DNA of 23,728 nt, taken from the NCBI GenBank assembly GCA_002452695.1, contig DKFA01000110.1:1-23728 (forward strand), written 5' to 3'. Origin of the DNA: Dehalococcoidia bacterium UBA6808 (GTDB lineage: Bacteria > Chloroflexota > Dehalococcoidia > GIF9 > UBA5629). Under the pieces are notes generated by a model. It made no database searches and was not told the origin of the DNA. It worked only from the letters and a program-made list of their open reading frames with translations. This document shows positions 6,938 through 15,144 of this stretch, in pieces. A program made the translations under genes and the position numbers. Position 1 is the first letter of the stretch, and each line of letters begins with the position of its first letter.

Positions 6938-7934
6938 TAAGATACTGCTGGCCCACGGCAGCGGCAGCAAACTCAGCCATGACCTGATCAACAGGATATT
7001 GACGCCGCCTATCGACAACCCCATCCTGGCACGCATGGACGATTCGGCTGTCTTCCAGCTTGGGGGCAAGCTGGCTTTCACCACCGACAGCTATGTGGTC
7101 AATCCAATCTTCTTCCCCGGCGGGGATATCGGGCGCCTGGCGGTATGCGGCACGGTCAACGATCTCTCCATGAGCGGCGCAAATCCCCTTTACCTCAGCT
7201 TGGCACTGATAATTGAGGAGGGGCTGGAACTGGATGAGCTACGGCGGGTGATCGAGTCGGTGCGGGATACTGCCGCTGAAGCTGGTGTACAGATAGTAAC
7301 CGGAGATACCAAGGTGGTCAACCGCGGCAAGGCCGACCGGCTTTTTATCAATACCGCAGGTATAGGCCTTGTCGATGAAAGCCTGGATATCTCAGGCGCC
7401 AACGCCTGGCCGGGAGATAAAATCATATTGAGCGGCAGCATTGGAGAACACGGCGTTGCGGTAATGAGCCGGCGCGAAGGCCTCCGTTTCAAGGTGCCGG
7501 TGGACAGCGATTGCGCGCCGCTCAACCGTCTGGTGTCCGATATGCTGGCAGTGAGCCGTAACATACACAGCTTGCGCGATCCAACCCGCGGAGGATTGGC
7601 CTCCACGCTTAACGAGTTTGCGCATCAGTCAGGCGCCGGTATGGTTATCGAAGAAGAGAAAATACCTTTGCATGAAGGGGTAAGGGGAGTCTGCGAGCTG
7701 CTCGGCCTCGATCCGCTCTATATCGCCAATGAGGGCAAGCTGGTCGCCATAGTCGACCCGGCAGATGCTGAAAAAGTGCTGGTCGCTATGAAGAAGAACA
7801 GGTACGCCGAGCAGGCCGCTATCATAGGACAGGTTACTGCTGAGCACAGGGGACGGGTGCTGATGAAGACCCGCATCGGGGCCTCGCGTATCATCGACTT
7901 GCCTACAGGTGAAATCCTGCCCCGCATTTGCTGA
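6930..7934 (+). CDS. hypE: Carbamoyl-dehydrating protein HypE
   Basis: HypE (334 aa, AIRS/PurM-like fold) accepts the carbamoyl group from HypF on its C-terminal cysteine and dehydrates it with ATP to a thiocyanate for transfer to iron in HypC-HypD. Visible features are LAHGSGSK at the N terminus, the nucleotide-binding region TTDSYVVNPIFFPGGDIG, GDTKVV, DPTRGGL and the obligatory C-terminal PRIC. The ATG at 6930 is preferred over an in-frame TTG at 6918 because GGAG lies 6 nt before it. It overlaps the hypD stop by 8 nt and is followed by the peptidase gene after 4 nt. Confidence 0.98.
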   Translation: MSDKILLAHGSGSKLSHDLINRILTPPIDNPILARMDDSAVFQLGGKLAFTTDSYVVNPIFFPGGDIGRLAVCGTVNDLSMSGANPLYLSLALIIEEGLELDELRRVIESVRDTAAEAGVQIVTGDTKVVNRGKADRLFINTAGIGLVDESLDISGANAWPGDKIILSGSIGEHGVAVMSRREGLRFKVPVDSDCAPLNRLVSDMLAVSRNIHSLRDPTRGGLASTLNEFAHQSGAGMVIEEEKIPLHEGVRGVCELLGLDPLYIANEGKLVAIVDPADAEKVLVAMKKNRYAEQAAIIGQVTAEHRGRVLMKTRIGASRIIDLPTGEILPRIC

Positions 7935-7938
7935 CATC

Positions 7939-8403
7939 ATGATAGGACATAGAATAGCGGTCCTCGGTATCGGCAATCCTCTCTGCCGCGACGACGGTCT
8001 GGGCATCCGCGTGGTGGAGTTGATGCAATCAACAGGCAACTATACAGGAATTGACATCATCGACGGCGGAACATCTCCCGATCTTTTTTCGTTGCTGGAT
8101 GAAGGCACAGAGAAGTTGATCATCGTAGACGCTTTGAGAGCAGGAGGAACTCCGGGACAGCTATACCGCCTGGAGCTATCCAAAAATAACCTGTCAGAAG
8201 ATTCGCCCCCGTCACTACACGGGCTGGGGGTGCTGGACAGCCTGCAATTGATGATACGGCTGGGTATCGATCCTCCTGAGGTAACCATCATCGGAGTGGA
8301 GCCTTTCGACACTTCCCGCGGGTTAAGCCTTACAGCGCAAATGGAAGTTCTTGTGCCGGCAGTCATCGCCGAGGTGGGAAAGGAAATCGGCCTGCTGTAT
8401 TGA
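7939..8403 (+). CDS. Hydrogenase maturation endopeptidase (M52, HyaD/HycI type)
   Basis: A 154-aa member of peptidase family M52, which removes the C-terminal tail of the [NiFe] large subunit after nickel insertion. Motifs: VLGIGNPLCRDDGLGIRV at the N terminus, DGGTSPDLF, VDALRAGGTPG and HGLG, supplying the Asp and His residues that recognise nickel, then VTIIGVEPF. The ATG at 7939, 4 nt after hypE, is chosen over a GTG at 7909 inside hypE because the family sequence begins at IGHRIAVLGIGNP. It is co-transcribed with hypD and hypE. Its large-subunit substrate is not in the window, so a hydrogenase must be encoded elsewhere. Confidence 0.95.
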   Translation: MIGHRIAVLGIGNPLCRDDGLGIRVVELMQSTGNYTGIDIIDGGTSPDLFSLLDEGTEKLIIVDALRAGGTPGQLYRLELSKNNLSEDSPPSLHGLGVLDSLQLMIRLGIDPPEVTIIGVEPFDTSRGLSLTAQMEVLVPAVIAEVGKEIGLLY

Positions 8404-8468
8404 AATGGACAGCCGGATATGCTTAAATAAATTAAAATTACAGTCCGCATTCAGACAGGGAAAAGAAA

Positions 8469-8735
8469 ATGAGCCCTAAAGAATTCCCCCAGGATGTCAA
8501 GGACAAGGCGCTGGTCAGGCAGAAGGTGCTCTGCGCACGCTGCGGCGCCAGGCTGAAAGCGCCCGTATTCACGCATTTCAGAAAGCCGGCAGAACTGGGA
8601 GGCGACACCAGCCTGCATAATTGCGTCGTGCTCTGCCAGAAATGCCACAGGGAATACGGGCATCTGGGCAGTTGGGCCAAGTTTGTCATAACACAGGATT
8701 ATCCGTACTATTCAGCAGACGGTGTTACTCAATGA
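8469..8735 (+). CDS. Mini HNH-type zinc-finger protein
   Basis: An 88-aa protein that is almost entirely one HNH-like unit: CARCG (first zinc pair), THFRKPAELGGDTSLHN (first His, the GG turn and the Asn) and LCQKCHREYG (second zinc pair and final His). The common Asp before the first His is Thr, so nuclease activity is possible but not assured. No DNA-binding domain or partner is fused to it. AGGGA sits about 8 nt before the start. It is 65 nt after the hyp cluster, with no convincing promoter, so it may be read through from hypD-hypE. Confidence 0.85.
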   Translation: MSPKEFPQDVKDKALVRQKVLCARCGARLKAPVFTHFRKPAELGGDTSLHNCVVLCQKCHREYGHLGSWAKFVITQDYPYYSADGVTQ

Positions 8736-8784
8736 ACTGCATTATGCAACGTATCTCACCTATATACTGTACCGGCCAAACGAA

Positions 8785-9078
8785 ATGAGAAGCCACCCTG
8801 ATAAATCCATCTACGGCACCCATCGGGAAGATATCGTGAGCATTGTGGGATTGATCACCGGCCTGGCTGCCGGGCTGGTCCTGCTGCTGACCATTATACC
8901 TGTGGCAGGATGGATTAACTGGATCAATATACCGCTGGCCGTAATCGGTCTGGCCTTCAGCCTGATAGGCCTTCTAACTTCCCAGTCCAAAGCTTACGGC
9001 ATTGCTGGCATAGTAATTTGTTGCTTGGTGATAATTCTGGGAGTATTACGCCTCAAGACGCTGGGCTGGTTTTTTTAA
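8785..9078 (+). CDS. Small three-TM membrane protein
   Basis: A 97-aa integral membrane protein: a polar N terminus (MRSHPDKSIYGTHRED) and three hydrophobic helices (about 19-42, 48-66, 72-92) separated by WINWIN and SQSKAYG turns. It resembles the widespread small proteins with a GWxNWIxIPLAVxGL motif, whose function is unknown. No Shine-Dalgarno sequence precedes the ATG at 8785. A TATACT at 8763-8768 without a good -35 could give a short-leader transcript. An upstream in-frame GTG at 8722 overlaps the HNH gene and is less likely. Its stop is 4 nt from the end of the convergent substrate-binding protein gene. Confidence 0.75.
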   Translation: MRSHPDKSIYGTHREDIVSIVGLITGLAAGLVLLLTIIPVAGWINWINIPLAVIGLAFSLIGLLTSQSKAYGIAGIVICCLVIILGVLRLKTLGWFF

Positions 9079-9082
9079 ATAC

Positions 9083-10261
9083 TTAGCGTGACTTGAGGAA
9101 ATGTACGTATTGCCCGGTCATGGCATACTTGTACTGCGTGCCCTCGACAGCCACTTTCCAGACAGCGTAAGTGCCGGCTATGCGCTCGCCGTTCTGGTCA
9201 AAGCTGATCGTGCCACTGACTCCCTGATAGTCTTTGCCAACTAATGCAAGCGCATCGCGTATTGCACTGCCGTTATAGGTACCCGCCTGGCGGATAGCTG
9301 CGGCGATCATATTCAATGCATCGTAGGCATTCTCACAATAGCTCGTGGGGTCAAAACCATACTTGCTCCTGTAGTTGGCAGTAAAGGCACGATACATATC
9401 CGACTCCCGGTCAGCAGAGGGCACCGTGCCGGTTACAGCCTTTTCCATGAACCTGGCTGCATCGATATACTTGTCCAGCGGCAAATCATAAGTCCCATCC
9501 GCTGTGATCCACCCGATATTATCCAGTCCTGACTGTGCAGCCTGGGCAAAAATAACGGCGCCGTCTGTGTGATACCCGGCATGAACAACACATCCGGGCA
9601 CCTTGTCCTTGATAGAGTTTAGCTCTGTCAGGTAGCTCAATTTTTGAGGGTCGTACTTTACGGAAGCAACTACCTCAGCAGCGCCGGTAAGATAGCGCCG
9701 GGTCGATTCCTCAATATCTTTCCCGTAGATGCTGTCCTGCACCAGCATGGCTACCCTTTTGCATCCCCTGTCCTTGATCAATTTAGCTATGACACCGCCC
9801 TGCAACGAATCGAGGGGCGCAACGGAATAGACCCATTTACTCCATCCCTGATCGGATAGTGACGTCGATGTGGCTGAGTGGGAAACCAGCAGCACACCCT
9901 TGCTTTCGACATAAGGCCCGATGGTCTGCACAGCATCGCTGGATGTACCGCCGATGATTACCTGCGCCTGGTTTTCCTCTACCAGCTTATGCACAGCATA
10001 CAGGGCTGTTGCCGCCGTGGGGCCTTCGTCGACCACTTTGAGCAACAGTTTTTTACCGTCCAAACCTCCCTTGCTGTTCAATTCACTGACAGCCAATTCA
10101 ACGGCCTTGATAATATTGGGACCCCAGGCAGGCCCGCTGGAGGTGGGCATGGCACAGCCGATAACTATCTCATCAGGTAGTTGCTGCGGCGCAGCACAGG
10201 CAGGCAAAAGGCCGGCCAATGCCACAGCAGCAATAATAATTGCCAGAGTAAAAAATCTCAT
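9083..10261 (-). CDS. Orphan LivK-type substrate-binding lipoprotein
   Basis: A 392-aa ABC-type solute-binding protein of the branched-chain amino acid/amide family (Peripla_BP_6). A lipoprotein signal peptide ends in LLPAC (Cys22). Next come the typical IVIGCAMPTSSGPAWGPNIIKAVELAVSELN, the IIGGTSSDAVQTI ligand-binding turn and LLVSHSATSTSL, and the C-terminal lobe with YCENAYDALNMIAAAI and VSGTISFDQNGER. The ATG at 10261 is chosen over an upstream in-frame codon at 10312 because GGAG lies 6 nt before it and the signal peptide starts there. No permease or ATPase genes are adjacent, so it works with a transporter elsewhere or as a ligand sensor. Substrate unknown. Confidence 0.95.
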   Translation of the reverse strand: MRFFTLAIIIAAVALAGLLPACAAPQQLPDEIVIGCAMPTSSGPAWGPNIIKAVELAVSELNSKGGLDGKKLLLKVVDEGPTAATALYAVHKLVEENQAQVIIGGTSSDAVQTIGPYVESKGVLLVSHSATSTSLSDQGWSKWVYSVAPLDSLQGGVIAKLIKDRGCKRVAMLVQDSIYGKDIEESTRRYLTGAAEVVASVKYDPQKLSYLTELNSIKDKVPGCVVHAGYHTDGAVIFAQAAQSGLDNIGWITADGTYDLPLDKYIDAARFMEKAVTGTVPSADRESDMYRAFTANYRSKYGFDPTSYCENAYDALNMIAAAIRQAGTYNGSAIRDALALVGKDYQGVSGTISFDQNGERIAGTYAVWKVAVEGTQYKYAMTGQYVHFLKSR

Positions 10262-10310
10262 CTCATTCTCCAGTTGGATATCATTTCCCCTGTCTGACGG
10301 GAACACCCCC

Positions 10311-10319
10311 ATTATATCA
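10311..10319 (-). promoter_or_regulatory. Extended -10 promoter of the substrate-binding protein gene
   Basis: On the minus strand this reads TGATATAAT, a perfect extended -10 (TGnTATAAT). No good -35 is present, as is common with extended -10 promoters. The start would be near 10304, giving a leader of about 43 nt with an SD. Confidence 0.6.
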
Positions 10320-10347
10320 TTTACAGTTTCCCTGAATACACACGGTT

Positions 10348-10376
10348 TTTACTGATTGTACTAATAAGGGTAAAAT
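10348..10376 (+). promoter_or_regulatory. Possible promoter of the six-PAS HD-GYP gene
   Basis: TTTACT (10348-10353), a 17-bp spacer and TAAAAT (10371-10376). It lies back to back with the substrate-binding protein promoter in a 147-bp intergenic region. The expected start is near 10383. The -35 match is only moderate. Confidence 0.4.
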
Positions 10377-10408
10377 ATTCAGGGTGGAAATCGGACAGCC
10401 CCTGCATT

Positions 10409-13400
10409 ATGTTACCTTGTGGGAAAATGGCGGGCAGCGCTGCAGTGATTGAGAACAAGTATATGGATGTGATTTCCGACAGGACCGATGTCCTGAAAAT
10501 ATTGCCTGAGGCGGCAGCGGAGCTCTGTACCGCCCTCTTCAGAAACTCGCCTGCGGGGATTTATATAACCCGCGATGGCAAGTTCATCTATACCAATATC
10601 GAGTTCCGCCGCATTACGGGCTACAGCCAGAACGAGCTCGCAGGCAAGGACTATCAGCGTCTGATCAACCCGCGTTACCGGCAGATGCCGAAACAGAACA
10701 TGGCTTCCCTCTTCGAAGAAGAGGAGACTGATACCAGCCATGAGTTCAAGATTACCACACGCGAGGGGAAAAACAAGTGGATTTCCGAAAAGATTACATA
10801 TTTTAAATACGGCGGCAACTGGCTGACGCTTGGGCACTGGCTGGATATCAGCGATCATCACTCTGTAGAGAAAGCCTGGCGTGAAGCTGAGCGACGCTTC
10901 CAGCTTGCATTCGAAGATATCTCGACGGGGCTGACCATCATCGGCACTGACGGCATTTTCCTCAAGGTCAACAAATCTTTCTGCGATTTACTGGGGTTTG
11001 AAGAGCGAGAGATGCTGGAAAGCCGTTTCGATGAGGTGCTTTGCCCGGAAGACCGCGCCACCTGCGGCGACATCATGGCCCTCTTCCTCTCACAGGAAAA
11101 GCCTGACGAGCCGTTGCAGATGCGTCTGCAATGCAAGGACGGGCGCATAATCTGGACTGCCATGAGCATCTCCCTGATAGGCGACAGCGATGCAGGTCCC
11201 AGCTACTTCATGGTCAATTTCCATGACATCACGGAGCAGAAAAGAAGGGAAGAGGGACTTAGAGAGGAGGAACGGCTTTACCGTTCACTGGTGGACATGT
11301 CATTGGAACCGGTGGCTGTGGCCGATCTCGATTGCCATTTCACACATATCTCACACAGGTTTGCAGAGTTGTTGGGGTATGAGTCAGGACAAGACCTGCT
11401 GGGGAAAAAGGTCGGGAGTGTGATTAAAGAGGATGCCTCACAGCAGGTCGAGACGCAGATACTGAAACTGCTGAAAAACGGTGAACCCGGGGACCTTGAA
11501 CTGATCGCCTTAAGGAGGGACGGTTCCCAACTGGCCCTTAAAATGCACATTGCCTGGATCAACAGGGACAACGGCACACCACTCTGTATCGTCATTTCGC
11601 TGATTACAGCAGCCGATAAACAACCGGCGGCACAGACGGCTCCCACAGATATATCCGCCGCCGGTGCGGTAGAAAGCCCGCAGGCTGCCCCCGCCTTGCC
11701 TGCCGATCACCCGCTTTTTATAGCGCTGGAGAATACCACCACCGCCCTCATTTTGCTTAACCAGGACACCATCGTCCTGGCCTGCAACAATGCCTTTGAA
11801 GTCCTCACCGGTTACAGCCGACAGGAGATAGAAGGCAAGAAAGTCTGGATGGATTTCGTAGCCAAAGAGGATCAGCCCCGGTTGAAACGTTACTATCTGC
11901 TTAGACAGCTCGATCCCGCTTCCTCGCCCAATACGTGCGGATTCAAATTGGCGGACAGAGAAGGAAATACACGTGATGTGCTGATCAATATCAGCCAGGT
12001 ACCCGGTAGCAGGTGCCTGGCAGCCACGCTGCTGGACATGGCTGAATACAAACAGGCCGTAGCGGAAGCCCAGGCTACAAAGCAGACAGCGACGGAGGCG
12101 GCAACAGATGCTTCAACGGAGACTGAGTTGCAACCTTCCGCTGAAAATGTGCCGGGGATCCTCATAGACGGTTATCAGCCGGCGCCAGATCTATATCCCA
12201 ACGCTGTTATCATTACCGATATGGATGGAATAATCACTTACGTATCACTCAGAGCCCGCGATCTTTTACAGGAGACCCTCAACGGACAGATGATCGGTAA
12301 AAGCCTGATGCTTTTCGTCAGGCCAGGCATGCAGGAGGAATTGAATCAGGCTTACTCCGAGCTGAAAACCAAAGGCGTTCTCAGCGAAACAATGCTCGAC
12401 ATGACTCTCCCGACAGGCAGGTTTATTAACTGCGATGTTTCTGGTTCGCTGATCACCGATCGGAACGGCATCCCATATATGTGTTTTGTCCTTCGTGATG
12501 TTACCGAACGGCAGCGAAAGCTCGAACAACTGATAGAAAGCGAGAGAAACTACCGCTGCCTGGCTGAGAATAGCCCAGACTCCATGTGGCTGATGGACCT
12601 CGACCTTAATGTGATCTGGAGCAACAACGTTTTGGGCAGGCTGCGCGGCTATACAGCCGAAGAGGCGCTCCCCACCCCATTCATCGATCACCTGCTGCCA
12701 GATTCCTTTGAAAAGATCATGGCCTACTATAACTCATGGATGCAGGATTACAAAGCAGGAAAACATGATCTTCCCCGCACGTATAAAACTGAGCTTCAAT
12801 TTTACCGCATGGACAAATCCGTCCTGTCGGCTGAGTGCTCCTTCTCACTGATCGAGGATGAGCAGTGTCAGGCATCGCTGATTTCAGGCATAGCACATGA
12901 TATCTCCGGCCGCAAGCAGGCCGAGGAGCGCGCCATCCGCAGTTTGATGCAGCTTGATAAGACATTGCACGGCGCCATCGCTGCCATGATCAGGATCGTA
13001 GAAATGCGTGATCCCTGTACAGCAGGCCACCAGGACAGGGTTGCCGACCTGGCCGTGGCCATTGCCCGCGAGATGGGGTTGCCCGACGACATGGTTAAGG
13101 GTATCGAGATCACCGCGAGAATACACGACATCGGCAAGGTCTATATACCTATGGAAATACTGAACAAGCCGGGTAAATTTACGGATGTGGAGCGGCAGAT
13201 CATCCAGTTACATGCGCTGGGCAGCTTCGATATTTTAAAATCCATAGATTTCCCCTGGCCGGTGGCGGAGGCAGCCTGCCAGCACCATGAAAGACTGGAT
13301 GGGTCAGGCTATCCGCGAGGCCTGAAAGAAAACCAGATCATTCTTGAAGCGAAGATACTGATGGTGGCAGACGTGGTGGAGGCTATGGCCTCTCACCGGC

Positions 13401-13549
13401 CGTACCGGCCAAGCTGCGGCGTCGATGCCGCGCTGGAAGAGATCTCATCAAAAAGTGGTGTTCTCTATGATGCTAAGGTCGTCGAATGCTGCGTCAGGCT
13501 CTTTCGCGAGGGACGTTTTTCCTTCGATGCTACGATCAGCGGCAAATAA
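10409..13549 (+). CDS. Six-PAS sensor with C-terminal HD-GYP phosphodiesterase domain
   Basis: A 1046-aa protein without signal peptide or membrane helices, so a cytosolic sensor. PAS domains begin at about residues 43, 160, 287, 436, 591 and 711, several ending in the DIT/DIS-type motif. Ala/Pro/Thr-rich linkers lie at about 405-430 and 555-590. The HD-GYP domain (about 855-1040) has AGHQDRVADLA, the HDIGK catalytic pair (His906), QLHALG, HHERLDGSGYPRGL (His959/His960) and VADVVEAMASHRPYRP, so metal ligands and the GYP loop are present. The family hydrolyses cyclic di-GMP. PAS ligands cannot be read from sequence. The start is uncertain: ATGs at 10427 and 10463 are also possible and no clear SD is seen. 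It is divergent from the binding-lipoprotein gene. Confidence 0.95.
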   Translation: MLPCGKMAGSAAVIENKYMDVISDRTDVLKILPEAAAELCTALFRNSPAGIYITRDGKFIYTNIEFRRITGYSQNELAGKDYQRLINPRYRQMPKQNMASLFEEEETDTSHEFKITTREGKNKWISEKITYFKYGGNWLTLGHWLDISDHHSVEKAWREAERRFQLAFEDISTGLTIIGTDGIFLKVNKSFCDLLGFEEREMLESRFDEVLCPEDRATCGDIMALFLSQEKPDEPLQMRLQCKDGRIIWTAMSISLIGDSDAGPSYFMVNFHDITEQKRREEGLREEERLYRSLVDMSLEPVAVADLDCHFTHISHRFAELLGYESGQDLLGKKVGSVIKEDASQQVETQILKLLKNGEPGDLELIALRRDGSQLALKMHIAWINRDNGTPLCIVISLITAADKQPAAQTAPTDISAAGAVESPQAAPALPADHPLFIALENTTTALILLNQDTIVLACNNAFEVLTGYSRQEIEGKKVWMDFVAKEDQPRLKRYYLLRQLDPASSPNTCGFKLADREGNTRDVLINISQVPGSRCLAATLLDMAEYKQAVAEAQATKQTATEAATDASTETELQPSAENVPGILIDGYQPAPDLYPNAVIITDMDGIITYVSLRARDLLQETLNGQMIGKSLMLFVRPGMQEELNQAYSELKTKGVLSETMLDMTLPTGRFINCDVSGSLITDRNGIPYMCFVLRDVTERQRKLEQLIESERNYRCLAENSPDSMWLMDLDLNVIWSNNVLGRLRGYTAEEALPTPFIDHLLPDSFEKIMAYYNSWMQDYKAGKHDLPRTYKTELQFYRMDKSVLSAECSFSLIEDEQCQASLISGIAHDISGRKQAEERAIRSLMQLDKTLHGAIAAMIRIVEMRDPCTAGHQDRVADLAVAIAREMGLPDDMVKGIEITARIHDIGKVYIPMEILNKPGKFTDVERQIIQLHALGSFDILKSIDFPWPVAEAACQHHERLDGSGYPRGLKENQIILEAKILMVADVVEAMASHRPYRPSCGVDAALEEISSKSGVLYDAKVVECCVRLFREGRFSFDATISGK

Positions 13550-13684
13550 GATAACCCTGCCCTATGGCAGGATCACAGCCGCGGTAATCAGGGAATTGGG
13601 GCCATAGCCGGCGCCGATAACGAAAAAGATCAAAACTGCCCTTGAACCCGGGAATATCCTCAATCCCGGAAAAATATTCGAGTG
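13550..13684 (-). other. Non-coding gap with a weak hydrophobic reading frame
   Basis: After the HD-GYP gene a short CCTGCC/GGCAGG hairpin (13556-13571) without a T-run is seen. On the minus strand a 40-codon open frame ending at 13562 encodes a hydrophobic tail (VLIFFVIGAGYGPNSLITAAVILP). It has no good start codon or ribosome site and is in phase with the 2TM remnant whose stop is at 13685. It may be a fragment of a lost membrane protein gene, but this is not established. Confidence 0.25.
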
Positions 13685-13818
13685 CTAAGAATTGCCGCCG
13701 GATTTCTTGATACGCACGATCTCCTTTTCAATTTCCCTGTCTTCCCAATTGCCATGGAAAGAATAAGTGGTGAAAAAATGGATCATTATGGCAATACCCC
13801 AACCCACAGAGACGGCAT
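13685..13818 (-). pseudogene. Frameshifted, N-truncated 2TM-domain protein remnant
   Basis: On the minus strand the frame from 13807 to 13685 encodes 40 aa, GWGIAIMIHFFTTYSF then GNWEDREIEKEIVRIKK. This matches the second helix and charged tail of the 2TM-domain family of small membrane proteins. The first helix is missing. An ATG at 13818 with a good GGAGG (13826-13830) starts MPSLWVG but runs out of frame and stops after ten codons; adding one base near the GTGGG would join it to the 2TM frame. So this is a decayed gene or carries a sequencing error. A GTG at 13807 could give a 40-aa product. Confidence 0.55.
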
Positions 13819-13880
13819 TTCAATACCTCCACTATAAAATACGCTGACATTGTATCACTCCCATTCGAACATTAAAATTC

Positions 13881-13908
13881 TTGCCAAATCCACTGTCCGT
13901 GCTATAAT
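13881..13908 (+). promoter_or_regulatory. Strong promoter of the CARDB lipoprotein gene
   Basis: TTGCCA (13881-13886), a 16-bp spacer and TGCTATAAT, that is, a perfect extended -10 with TATAAT at 13903-13908. The start near 13915 leaves a leader of about 110 nt containing two small inverted repeats (GGGCAA/TTGCCC at 13932-13953 and CTGCTT/AAGCAG at 13975-13996). These could fold but match no riboswitch I recognise. Confidence 0.7.
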
Positions 13909-14024
13909 TCAATCCCATAAGAGAAATAACCGGGCAAATACAGGCAATTGCCCTTGATTTATCGTATTACCTACCTGCTTACGGTCTGCAAAGCAGAATA
14001 AAATACCAGAGAAAGGTATGATTC

Positions 14025-14942
14025 ATGATGAGAAATTTGCTAATAATGTTGATTGCTACTGTGCTAGCGTCTGCAGCCTTGATCGGCTGCCAGGCCGGAG
14101 CGCCTCCCCCCAAATTCGAGGTTAGCTCACTGCAAATCAAACCGAACCAGATAAACACCGGTGAAACCGCCACGATAACTGCTGTGGTCACCAATACAGG
14201 CGGCAGCGCCGGCCTTTACAATGCCGTCCTGTTATTCGATACAGTAACCACAGGGACAAAAGGCCTCCAGCTTGGGCCGGGAGCCTCCACTACCGTGACC
14301 TTTCAAATTACCGGAAAAGCGCCGGGTACCTACCCAGTTGAAATAGGTGATACCAGCGGCGTGCTGACTGTCAAACCTAAACTGGTTGCCAAACCAACCG
14401 AACTTAAGTATGACAGCGGTTTCCCTAAGGATTATCTGGCGCCAGAAAAACCGACCACCGGTTATCTTGTTTCGTTCGATGTCCCCTCAACAGAGTTTAT
14501 CATCCATACCATACGGATTATGGGGCTGGTCTACGGAGGAAGAGGAGTGTTGATGCAGGACCCTGAATTACAGATCTGGGATTCCAGCTCAAAGGTCATC
14601 TATAGCAGCGTACTTGATCGCAAGAAATTCCCTCAGCTTTCCTTCCTGCTCTCCAATGACCTGGAAAATAAGGGGGGCTGGGTTGACACAGAGATACCTT
14701 ATGTTAAGGTTAGTGGCGAATTTTTTGTGCATATCTATACCGGTTCCAATACCGGCCAGGGCTTCCGCCTGGGAGCGGATAACAGCGGCCCCAATACACA
14801 TTCAGAATTAACCATCAGGAACGAAAAGGGGGTCGACATCGTGGCCACAACATGGCCTTATCCCGGTTCCTACTGGTACGGGGACAAGACCTACCTTAAC
14901 TGGATGGTTAGGGCAATAGGCGACGCTATGCTGCCTGAATAG
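14025..14942 (+). CDS. CARDB-domain lipoprotein
   Basis: A 305-aa exported lipoprotein. The signal peptide ends in lipobox LIGC (Cys22). Residues about 30-117 form a CARDB-type Ig-like domain (VSSLQIKPNQINTGETATITAVVTNTGG...LGPGASTTVTFQI...GTYPVEIGDTSGVLTVK), generally a cell-surface adhesion or spacer module. The C-terminal part (about 125-300) is Trp/Tyr-rich and strand-rich, with PELQIWDSSSKVIYSS, and I do not recognise it; a carbohydrate- or ligand-binding jelly roll is possible. AAAGGT precedes the ATG at 14025; the next codon is also ATG. It is monocistronic, with a strong promoter and a terminator of its own. Confidence 0.9.
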   Translation: MMRNLLIMLIATVLASAALIGCQAGAPPPKFEVSSLQIKPNQINTGETATITAVVTNTGGSAGLYNAVLLFDTVTTGTKGLQLGPGASTTVTFQITGKAPGTYPVEIGDTSGVLTVKPKLVAKPTELKYDSGFPKDYLAPEKPTTGYLVSFDVPSTEFIIHTIRIMGLVYGGRGVLMQDPELQIWDSSSKVIYSSVLDRKKFPQLSFLLSNDLENKGGWVDTEIPYVKVSGEFFVHIYTGSNTGQGFRLGADNSGPNTHSELTIRNEKGVDIVATTWPYPGSYWYGDKTYLNWMVRAIGDAMLPE

Positions 14943-14956
14943 TGCCTGCAGCAGGA

Positions 14957-15001
14957 CCCGTTCAGCCTTTGACAGGCTGTTTACGGGGGCTGGCCTTTTT
15001 T
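14957..15001 (+). terminator. Intrinsic terminator of the CARDB lipoprotein gene
   Basis: A two-part hairpin: outer CCCGT (14957-14961) with ACGGG (14983-14987) and inner CAGCC (14963-14967) with GGCTG (14975-14979). A run of six T follows at 14996-15001. The T-run is a few bases further from the stem than usual. Confidence 0.6.
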
Positions 15002-15144
15002 AGGATTGCCCGAGATGAAGTTAACCAGCCTCGTAATATTGCGGCCTTTTTTAAACGCATGTTAACATGCCAGGCAGCCGTCCTTACCTTCGTCCAGGAA
15101 ACAACATAGTTATTGGCGCCCGCCCCAATCTTTTCCATAGCAGC
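15002..15144. other. Non-coding remnant zone
   Basis: About 140 bp between the terminator and the oxidase-like pseudogene. I see no gene. It contains a perfect 14-bp palindrome, GCATGTTAACATGC at 15057-15070, which is within chance expectation for a window of this size. Confidence 0.4.

Noticed and set aside
13975..13996. Hairpins in the CARDB lipoprotein leader as a riboswitch
   Set aside because: Two short stems with 10-nt loops do not match any riboswitch class and no anti-terminator arrangement is visible.
15057..15070. Perfect palindrome GCATGTTAACATGC
   Set aside because: About one 14-bp perfect palindrome is expected by chance in a window of this length, and it lies in decayed sequence away from any promoter.
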